14,276 bases of DNA from CAZJRB01 sp964547995 (GTDB lineage: Bacteria; Planctomycetota; Planctomycetia; Pirellulales; Thermoguttaceae). Below are positions 6,543 to 12,815 of this stretch, piece after piece. Position 1 is the stretch's first letter, and every line of letters starts with the position of its first letter. Made by a program: the position numbers and the translations under genes. Location: positions 1-14,276 of the forward strand of contig CAZJRB010000153.1 of assembly GCA_964547995.1 (NCBI GenBank). Reading direction: 5' to 3'. The notes beneath the pieces were generated by a model that did not search any database, was not told where the DNA came from, and was given only the letters and a program-made list of their open reading frames with translations.

Positions 6543-7865
6543 ATGGCCTCAACCCCTCGCCCTCGACGAGTCGCGATCACCGGGGTGGGGGTTGTATGCC
6601 CCCTGGGAAGCACGAAAGAGTTCCTGCAAGATGCCTTTTCGACCGGGACCAGCGGCGTGGGTAGCCTGACGGCCGTTCCACACGGCGCCTTGCCCGTCCG
6701 GTTTGCCGCCGAAGCCGCTCATTTCACCGGCGCAATCGACGATTTCGGCCCGCTCGACAAAGGGCACAAGAAAACCATCCGCAAGGGCCTGAAGGTGATG
6801 TGCCGCGAATCCCTGATGGGCGTGGCCGCCGCACAACTGGCGCTGAGCGATGCCGGGCTCGGGCCCGAAGACACCGACCCCGTCCGAACCGGGATCACCT
6901 TCGGCTGCGACTATATGCTCACCGTGCCCGATGAGTTCATCGAAGGTGTCCAGCAGTGCCTCGACGAAGAGGGCCAATTCGAGTTCACGCGTTGGGCCAC
7001 CGACGGGATGCCGAAGATGTCGCCCTTGTGGCTGTTGAAATACCTGCCGAACATGCCGGCCAGCCACCTGGCAATCTTCAACGACTTGCAGGGGCCGAAC
7101 AACTCGCTGACGCTGCGCGAAGCCGCCTCGAACGCCGCAGTAACCGAGGCTTTTAACGCGATCCTCCGCGGCACTGCCGACATGATGCTCGCCGGGGCCA
7201 CCGGCACCAGGCTCCACCCGATGAAAATGATCCACGCCATCCAGCAGGAGGAGCTGGCCAACGGCGAGGCCGATCCGGCAAAGGCGAGCCGGCCTTTCGA
7301 CCGCAATCGAACCGGCATGGTCCTCGGCGAGGGATCGGGCGTAGTCGTGCTCGAAGAACTGGCCGCCGCCGAGGCCCGCGGGGCAACCATCTACGCCGAA
7401 GTCGTCGCGGGCGCCTCCAGCTCCGCCGTCGGAAAGGACATGATCGCCCGGCGCGATCAGGCGATGGCCAATGTGCTTCGCTCCCTTCTGCGGGGCACCG
7501 GTGCCGAACCGGACGACGTCGGCCATCTCCACGCCCACGGCCTGAGCACCCGCTCCTGCGACGCCGAAGAGGCCAGGGCGATCGACGAGGTATTCGGCCG
7601 ACGCAAGGAACCGATTCCCGTCACCGCGGCCAAGAGCTTCTTCGGCAATCTCGGCGCCGGCAGCGGGATGGTCGAACTCGTGGCCAGCCTGCTCGCTTTC
7701 GAATCGGGGCGTCTCCCGCCCGTACTCAACTACGAAACCCCGGACCCCGAGTGCCCGGTCGCCGCCGTGACCGACGGCGAAACGCCCCCCGGCGACAGCT
7801 TCATCAACTTGAGTGTCACCCCGCAAGGGCAGGCAAGCGGGGTGATGATCCGGCGATTTGGATAG
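6543..7865 (+). CDS. Ketoacyl-synthase homologue with degenerate active site
   Basis: This 440-residue thiolase-fold protein aligns with FabF along its whole length: RRVAITGVGVVCPLGS at the N-terminus, RPFDRNRTGMVLGEGSG at about 250-266, and PVLNYETPDPECPV near the end. Aligned on GP...AS, the catalytic Cys is replaced by Glu193 (LREAASNAA, codon GAA at 7119). His332 (HAHGLST) and Lys364 (AAKS) are kept. The second catalytic His is Asn369 (FFGNLGAGSG). The GFGG gating loop is replaced by NLSVTPQGQ. Classical condensation is therefore unlikely. The pattern recalls chain-length factors of type II polyketide synthases, where Cys is Gln, so a heterodimer partner or decarboxylase-like role is possible. 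ATG 6543 is preferred to GTG 6537 because AGGG lies at proper spacing. Confidence 0.85.
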   Translation: MASTPRPRRVAITGVGVVCPLGSTKEFLQDAFSTGTSGVGSLTAVPHGALPVRFAAEAAHFTGAIDDFGPLDKGHKKTIRKGLKVMCRESLMGVAAAQLALSDAGLGPEDTDPVRTGITFGCDYMLTVPDEFIEGVQQCLDEEGQFEFTRWATDGMPKMSPLWLLKYLPNMPASHLAIFNDLQGPNNSLTLREAASNAAVTEAFNAILRGTADMMLAGATGTRLHPMKMIHAIQQEELANGEADPAKASRPFDRNRTGMVLGEGSGVVVLEELAAAEARGATIYAEVVAGASSSAVGKDMIARRDQAMANVLRSLLRGTGAEPDDVGHLHAHGLSTRSCDAEEARAIDEVFGRRKEPIPVTAAKSFFGNLGAGSGMVELVASLLAFESGRLPPVLNYETPDPECPVAAVTDGETPPGDSFINLSVTPQGQASGVMIRRFG

Positions 7866-7888
7866 CCGGGCGAGCTGCAACCGACCCC

Positions 7889-8095
7889 GAAATCTGGCAG
7901 CGACGTTTCTGGGAGCACACGGCGCTGGAAGAGGAGGATTTGGAAGTCCGTTTCGACTACATCCATTACAATCCGGTCAAGCACGGCCATGTCACGCGTC
8001 CGTTGAATTGGCCTTGGAGCAGTTTTCACCGCTACGTGCCCCTGGGGCAGTATCCGAAGGACTGGGGTTCCACGGAGCCTCCACATCTCTGCGGA
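7889..8095 (+). pseudogene. C-terminal remnant of REP-associated tyrosine transposase (RAYT)
   Basis: In one frame the sequence reads IWQRRFWEHT, FDYIHYNPVKHG, WPWSSFHRYV and YPKDWG. This is the hallmark C-terminal third of TnpA-REP transposases of the Y1/HUH type, as in E. coli RayT (YafM). The position of the catalytic Tyr is retained (TAC at 7958-7960, in FDYIHYNP). The N-terminal half with the HUH motif is missing: homology begins just after the KAS-like stop codon at 7863-7865, and there is no start. The frame then runs through the palindromic element without a stop until past 8300, so it is not a functional gene. The fragment fills most of the 311-bp gap between two convergent genes. 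Confidence 0.85.
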
Positions 8096-8116
8096 TTGCG
8101 GATTGGACTTCGAGCA

Positions 8117-8177
8117 GGGTGCGTGAAACGCACCACGAGCCGGCGTGCGGCTCGCGGATGGTGCGTTGCACGCACCC
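8117..8177. repeat. Three-hairpin palindromic (REP/BIME-like) element
   Basis: Three hairpins lie in a row: GGTGCGT-GAA-ACGCACC (8118-8134), CGAGCCG-GCGTG-CGGCTCG (8136-8154) and GGTGCGT-TGC-ACGCACC (8160-8176). The outer GGGTGCGT and ACGCACCC make the whole 61 bp an imperfect palindrome. It lies right after the transposase remnant, as expected for REPs and their RAYT. Its right edge shares one base with the stop codon of the convergent gene. It could act as a bidirectional mRNA 3'-end structure. Confidence 0.8.
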
Positions 8178-11146
8178 TACGGGAGGGTCCCGGCCACGCG
8201 GAAACCGTAGCGGCTGTCGCCGCGGTCGGGTATGGCGTAGCGGCGGGTCGCCGACCGGCAAACGGTCGGGATGCCGAACCAGCCGCCGCCGCGAATGGAG
8301 CGGCGTGTGCCCGAAGGCGGACCGGGCGGGTTGCCGGCGGGTGACCTCTTGTAGTAATCTTCGTCGTACCAATCGGCACAATACTCGACGACATTTCCGT
8401 GCATGTCGTGCAGTCCCCAGGGATTCGGCCTCTTCCGGCCGACCGGATGCGTTTCGCCGCCGGAATTGATTCGGCACCAGCCGTATTCGGGAAAACGACC
8501 CTCGTCGTCGCCGAAGTGCCACGTAGTCGCGGCGCCTGCGCGGCAGGCGTATTCCCACTGTGCTTCGGTCGGCAGCGAGAACTTCACACCCGGGGGAGAC
8601 TTCGCGTTCATCTTGGCCAGAAAGACCTGGCAGTCGTCCCAGGTGACGTTTTCGACGGGTTTTTGGGCACCGGGAAAACGGCTCGGGTTGTTTCCCATCA
8701 CGGCCTGCCATTGCTCTTGGGTGACCTCGTATTTGCCGAGGTAGAAAGGCCTGGTGATGTTGACCCTATGCGGAGGTTTTTCGCTTTCACTTTCGTCGTC
8801 TGAGCCCATGACGAATGAACCCGGGCGGATCAGGACGAGTTCCATGTTGACGCCGCCGCCGAGATCAACGGCGATTTCCTTCTTGGGCGGGCCGTTTCGG
8901 GGCCCTGTGGGGTCGTCGGGCAGGAGATCGGCGATTTCCGCGAGGCGTCTTGCCACGCGGGCCTTATCGAGGCCGCCGAGGCCGGGGCCCGCCTGTCGAT
9001 ACCAGTGTGCGGCCCTGCGCACCATGGCTTCCTTTTCTTTCTTTTCGGGCCGGCGTTCGGCGGCGTCCCACCAGCGGTCGCCGAGTGCGAGCTTTTCGGC
9101 CGGCCCGCTCGGCGAGGCGAGTTCCTGCTTTGCAAGATCCGCCAGCCCGGCGTCGCTGCCCTTGGCCAGGTGCTGCAGCCCATTCTGCCAGTCTCCCCGC
9201 ACAAAACAGCAGAATCGGCCGACGGTAAGATTTGCACCGGCGTCGGAGGGATCGTCCCGGACCGCGGCCGTCGCCTGCTGGAACTTCTGATAGTCGTCGC
9301 AGATTTTCTGGACCTCCTGCCGCAGCTCGAATGCCTCGCGTCGGAACGCCTTTCCGGCGGATCGCTGGCAGGTCTGGAACGTTACCGCGGCGATGCTCCG
9401 GGCGAATTCGTACTGCCCGGCGGCCGCGGCTTCGCCGGCGTAGCGTCGGGCGGCGGCCACGAGCGACCTGATCTGGACCGAATCGGTGGCTTTTTCGGCG
9501 AAGGTCTTGAGCATGGTTCCCTTTGCACGGAGCGAATCCATCTCGAATTGAGCGGCCATGGCGTCGATGATTTCGAGCATGAAGACGGCATCTCGGCCGT
9601 CGCTTGCAAGTTTGGCGGCCTTGTGGAGGATGACGAACTTCTCGGCCGGATTCCCCCGCGACTCGCCGGCAAGCGCGAACAGCTCCTTCGCCATTTGGAG
9701 CCTGGCGGAAGGCGTGTCCGCCTTGGATTCGTCGTAGAGTTCGTTCAACTGGCGGGCGGCCTCTTGTTGGGCGGCGGCGGAGGGGACGGGCTGTTTCGGT
9801 GCTGGCGGAGTCGGGGGAACCGGCTCGCGCGGCGGCAATTCCACCACCGGTCCTTCCGGAGGCGGTTCGACGGGAGATGGCTCGACCGGCAGTGACGTAT
9901 CGGAGGGAAGCCGAATCCGGACACGATGAAACGTGACCGAGGTGTCGTACGCTCCCAAACCGGCCCGTCCCGGCTCGGGCATTTTCCACCCGGACCAAAT
10001 ACCAAGCGACGCGGTCTCGCCGCTCCATGCAATGAGAGGATTGCCGTCGATCGAGACTTGGATACTTGCATCGTTGCCCCGTGCCCGGACGCTGGTCAAG
10101 ACGGTGTATCGGCGGCCGTTCGTCAGCGGGAAGGGTGTTCCCGATGGGGGATATCGCGACCAACTGCCCTTGCTCAGCCCGCAGACCCTCTCTTTCCAAC
10201 TGCTCAGTTGCAAACTGGATTGCCGGGTCCCGAGCGGCAGCACGACGACGACCGAGTTTTCCCCGCTATTTCGGGTGAATTCCACTTCCAGGTCGTAGTT
10301 TTCGCCAACGTCGAAGGGAAGCATGAGCCGTGCGGCCAGCCGGGGCGCCACGGTAATCGCGTCGCCGTCGCGGGTCCAGTCGCCCCATACGCGGTCCCTT
10401 TTGGGGTCTACGTATTTCAGTGCGTCGACCCACTGGCCGGGCGGCAAGTCGCCGATGGGCGGCGGCGCGGGGCGGTCGTCGTTATCGGGCCGACCGCCCG
10501 GCAAACCCGGCGGCGGGGACGGCGGAGGCAGTGGCGGCGGGGGCGGGGGCGGGGTGGCAACCTCTCGCGCATCTCCGGGCGTCTCGGTTACCGATCGGGC
10601 GTGCTCGTCCGATCCATCGCTCGAGAGGAACGCCCAAGTGGCAAGGATCAACAGCAGGAAGACACCGCCGGCAATGCCCGCGCCGATGATTATTTTGCGC
10701 TTCCGGTCATCGGCGTCGGCATCGACGGGTTTCGGGGCCACGGGAGGCGGCACTACGGATTTTTTTTCGTCGGCCGGTTTTTCCTCCTCCGTGTTGACAA
10801 GTTCCAAGAATCCGACCAAGGTATCGGAGAGTTCTTCGTCTTCTTCTTCACCGGCCGCCTTCTGGCGCATGTATTCGCGGAGCTTGGCGTCGTAGTCGGC
10901 TTTTTTTTGCTCGTTCAACAGGCAGAGCCTCGCGGCCGAGATCTCGTTGAGGAGTTTTTCCGACAGATCGCTGCGTTTGCCGGATTGGAGCGTGCGGAGA
11001 AAGGCCATCCGCTGATCGGCGACGTTCTCGATCACCTCGGGGTTGTCTTCGAAGGTGCGCACCCCCAAGAGCCGATAGAGCGTCGGCGGCTGCTCGTCCG
11101 GCGGGATTGCCAACCACGTGTAGTATGGATCGAAGTCGTCGGGCAT
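8177..11146 (-). CDS. Membrane-anchored J-like / SUMF1 (FGE-sulfatase) domain protein
   Basis: The protein has 989 residues. Residues 5-92 are a J-like module without HPD, paralogous to the protein at 1-1042. A transmembrane helix lies at about 151-174, followed by a Pro-rich linker (197-231). Residues about 235-412 resemble a DUF1080/LamG-type beta-sandwich (GDWTRDGDAITV, YDLEVEFTRNSG). About 455-740 is mostly helical. Residues 756-987 are an FGE-sulfatase/SUMF1 domain (FVMGSDDESESEKPPHRV, YEVTQEQW, LPTEAQWEYACRAG, NPWGLHDMHGNVVEYC, IRGGGWF, YGFRVA). Where true formylglycine-generating enzymes have Cys-x4-Cys, only one Cys (963, in TVCRSATR) is present, so sulfatase activation is unlikely. 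By inference it has a cytosolic head and an extracytoplasmic C-terminal region. The start lacks a good Shine-Dalgarno. It is divergent from the kinase. Confidence 0.9.
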   Translation of the reverse strand: MPDDFDPYYTWLAIPPDEQPPTLYRLLGVRTFEDNPEVIENVADQRMAFLRTLQSGKRSDLSEKLLNEISAARLCLLNEQKKADYDAKLREYMRQKAAGEEEDEELSDTLVGFLELVNTEEEKPADEKKSVVPPPVAPKPVDADADDRKRKIIIGAGIAGGVFLLLILATWAFLSSDGSDEHARSVTETPGDAREVATPPPPPPPLPPPSPPPGLPGGRPDNDDRPAPPPIGDLPPGQWVDALKYVDPKRDRVWGDWTRDGDAITVAPRLAARLMLPFDVGENYDLEVEFTRNSGENSVVVVLPLGTRQSSLQLSSWKERVCGLSKGSWSRYPPSGTPFPLTNGRRYTVLTSVRARGNDASIQVSIDGNPLIAWSGETASLGIWSGWKMPEPGRAGLGAYDTSVTFHRVRIRLPSDTSLPVEPSPVEPPPEGPVVELPPREPVPPTPPAPKQPVPSAAAQQEAARQLNELYDESKADTPSARLQMAKELFALAGESRGNPAEKFVILHKAAKLASDGRDAVFMLEIIDAMAAQFEMDSLRAKGTMLKTFAEKATDSVQIRSLVAAARRYAGEAAAAGQYEFARSIAAVTFQTCQRSAGKAFRREAFELRQEVQKICDDYQKFQQATAAVRDDPSDAGANLTVGRFCCFVRGDWQNGLQHLAKGSDAGLADLAKQELASPSGPAEKLALGDRWWDAAERRPEKKEKEAMVRRAAHWYRQAGPGLGGLDKARVARRLAEIADLLPDDPTGPRNGPPKKEIAVDLGGGVNMELVLIRPGSFVMGSDDESESEKPPHRVNITRPFYLGKYEVTQEQWQAVMGNNPSRFPGAQKPVENVTWDDCQVFLAKMNAKSPPGVKFSLPTEAQWEYACRAGAATTWHFGDDEGRFPEYGWCRINSGGETHPVGRKRPNPWGLHDMHGNVVEYCADWYDEDYYKRSPAGNPPGPPSGTRRSIRGGGWFGIPTVCRSATRRYAIPDRGDSRYGFRVAGTLP

Positions 11147-11317
11147 GGGTCACGCTCGCGGGCGGCCGGGCACGATCATCCTAGGCGTTGCGAGGCGGCA
11201 CCTTGGCGGATAGCGGCTTTGCGAGAATCGCCCCCCCAAGGAGTTGTATACCACGTCCATTATTGCCGAGCAATAGATATGATGCAACCACTCCCTTACC
11301 TGTACGAACATCATCGC

Positions 11318-11346
11318 TTGACACCCCTTGATTTGGGCATTAGGCT
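11318..11346 (+). promoter_or_regulatory. Probable promoter for the kinase gene
   Basis: TTGACA at 11318-11323 is followed after exactly 17 bp by a weak -10, TAGGCT, at 11341-11346. A start near 11353 would leave about 50 nt of leader. The remainder of the divergent 11147-11403 gap shows no gene. Confidence 0.5.
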
Positions 11347-11403
11347 TACCAAGTCCGACTTGAGAATAGCAAACATGGTTTCTTCCGCCGACAAGTGACT
11401 GCC

Positions 11404-12576
11404 ATGACCGACCCCGGCCATGAACCCGGGAGCACGCCGACGATACCCGACCTTTCCGGTCGGCAATTCGGCAATTTCCACCTGCTCCGGCGTCTGGGCC
11501 ACGGCGCCATGGCCGAGGTCTATCTGGCCGAGCAGCGGCAGTTGGCCCGCCGGGTCGCGGTGAAGATCCTCAAGCCGGAACTGGCCCACGACGAGACTTA
11601 CCTGAAGAGATTCCGCTTGGAGGCGCAGGCCGCGGCCTCGCTGATCCATGCGAACATTGTCCAGATTTACGAAGTCGGTCATCAGGACCAGTATCACTAC
11701 ATTGCCCAGGAATACGTGGAAGGGCAAGACCTTCGCGATTGGATCGCCCGCAACGGTTCGCCCGATCTGCCGCACTCATTGTCGATCATGTGCCAAGTGG
11801 CCGCCGCGCTGTCCAAGGCCGGCGAGGCGGGAGTGATCCATCGCGATATCAAGCCCGAGAATATCATGCTCACCCGTTCCGGCGAGGTCAAAGTTGCCGA
11901 CTTCGGACTTGCCCGCGTCACGCGAAAAGGCGAGAAGAGCGACCTGACGCAGGCGGGCGTCACGATGGGCACGCCGTTGTACATGAGCCCCGAACAGGTC
12001 CAAGGCAAGAAGCTCGATCCCCGAAGCGACATCTACTCATTCGGGATAACGTGCTTTCACATGCTGACCGGCTCTCCGCCGTTTTCGGGGGAGACGGCGT
12101 TGGCGGTGGCGGTGCAACACTTGAAGAAACAGCCCCCGGCGTTGGAGGACGTCCGCCCCGATCTGCCGGCCCCGCTTTGCCGCGTCGTTCACAAGATGCT
12201 CGCCAAGGACCCCAACGGCCGCCAGGCGTCGGGCAGGGAGTTGTTGCGCGAATTGCGCAAGCTGTATCACGACCTCAGCGACGAAAGCTGGCCGGACGAG
12301 TTGACCGCGTGGGATTCGGCGCCGATGGACCCGGCAAGCGGCTCCCGGAGCGCCGCCACACAGCAACTCGATGCGTTGATGAAGACGTCGTCGGCGCCTG
12401 CGGTGGATCGGCGGTGGTTGTGGCTGTTCGTCCTCGGTTTGGCGATTTCCTTCCTTTTGGGCGGGTTGCTCGCATGGCAAACGGCCGACAGACCGCTGCT
12501 GCCTCGCCGGGGCGCGGACCACCTCACGCCCCAGACGCCAACCGACCGAAGTTTATTGGCGTTGAGAAACCATTGA
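11404..12576 (+). CDS. Membrane-anchored Ser/Thr protein kinase (PknB-like)
   Basis: This is a Hanks-type kinase of 390 residues. It shows the Gly loop LGHGAMAEVY (31-40), Lys54 in VAVKIL, Glu73, the catalytic loop HRDIKPEN (146-153, Asp148), DFG (167-169), GTPLYMSPE (189-197) and DIYSFG (209-214). All catalytic residues are present, so it is predicted to be active. A single transmembrane helix lies at about 337-358. Only about 32 residues follow it, with no sensor domain, so the kinase faces the cytosol with a very short external tail. Related planctomycete kinases often have longer C-terminal regions, so 3' truncation is possible. ATG 11404 is preferred to GTG 11395; neither has a clear ribosome binding site. 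It is divergent from the SUMF1-domain gene. Its stop codon lies within the tRNA-Glu promoter. Confidence 0.92.
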   Translation: MTDPGHEPGSTPTIPDLSGRQFGNFHLLRRLGHGAMAEVYLAEQRQLARRVAVKILKPELAHDETYLKRFRLEAQAAASLIHANIVQIYEVGHQDQYHYIAQEYVEGQDLRDWIARNGSPDLPHSLSIMCQVAAALSKAGEAGVIHRDIKPENIMLTRSGEVKVADFGLARVTRKGEKSDLTQAGVTMGTPLYMSPEQVQGKKLDPRSDIYSFGITCFHMLTGSPPFSGETALAVAVQHLKKQPPALEDVRPDLPAPLCRVVHKMLAKDPNGRQASGRELLRELRKLYHDLSDESWPDELTAWDSAPMDPASGSRSAATQQLDALMKTSSAPAVDRRWLWLFVLGLAISFLLGGLLAWQTADRPLLPRRGADHLTPQTPTDRSLLALRNH

Positions 12577-12601
12577 CACGGTGATCCCGGTCGGGTAAAT
12601 A
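12573..12601 (+). promoter_or_regulatory. Sigma70-type promoter for tRNA-Glu
   Basis: A consensus TTGACA at 12573-12578, a 17-bp spacer and TAAATA at 12596-12601 precede the tRNA by about 43 bp. The -35 box includes the TGA stop codon of the kinase gene (12574-12576). Confidence 0.75.
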
Positions 12602-12643
12602 TCAACATTAGACGGCTTCCAGACCGATACATTTTCCGACCAC

Positions 12644-12716
12644 GCCCCCTTCGTCTAGTGGCCCAGGACATAGGATTCTCAGTCCTAAGACAGGGGTTCG
12701 ACTCCCCTAGGGGGTG
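12644..12716 (+). tRNA. tRNA-Glu (anticodon CTC)
   Basis: A 73-nt cloverleaf can be drawn. The acceptor arms are 12644-12650 and 12709-12715 (terminal G-U pair), with discriminator G. The D arm is GTCTAGTGGCCCAGGAC. The anticodon stem TAGGA/TCCTA encloses TTCTCAG, with anticodon CTC at 12678-12680. The T arm is AGGGG-TTCGACT-CCCCT. The D arm and T arm closely match bacterial tRNA-Glu. It decodes GAG. CCA is not encoded (CTTC follows), so it must be added after transcription. Confidence 0.95.
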
Positions 12717-12789
12717 CTTCATAAAGCCTTGCCCAGCACCGAAGTATCCTTCTCATTTGGCTTTACGGTTCATTTCTTCAGCCTGCTCG

Positions 12790-12811
12790 AAAAGGAGGAA
12801 TCCCTTTTAAG
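12790..12811. terminator. Possible weak bidirectional terminator
   Basis: AAAAGG (from about 12791) can pair with CCTTTT across a short loop, giving an A/T-flanked stem between the convergent tRNA gene and the minus-strand CDS. The stem is short and the call is tentative. Confidence 0.25.
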
Positions 12812-12815
12812 TACT

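Noticed and set aside
6549..7880. 443-codon open frame on the minus strand antisense to the KAS-like gene
   Set aside because: It is a shadow of a GC-rich coding sequence: the plus strand shows clear KAS homology, and the minus product has no recognisable domain.
8117..8177. CRISPR array
   Set aside because: The hairpins are contiguous palindromes without regularly spaced unique spacers.
7866..8344. A functional transposase gene
   Set aside because: The HUH half and any start codon are missing, and the frame continues into the hairpin element and the antisense of the next gene.
9926..11398. 490-codon plus-strand open frame opposite the SUMF1-domain gene
   Set aside because: The minus strand encodes J-like, membrane and Pro-rich regions with paralogue support; the plus frame is low-complexity Arg/Gly-rich sequence.
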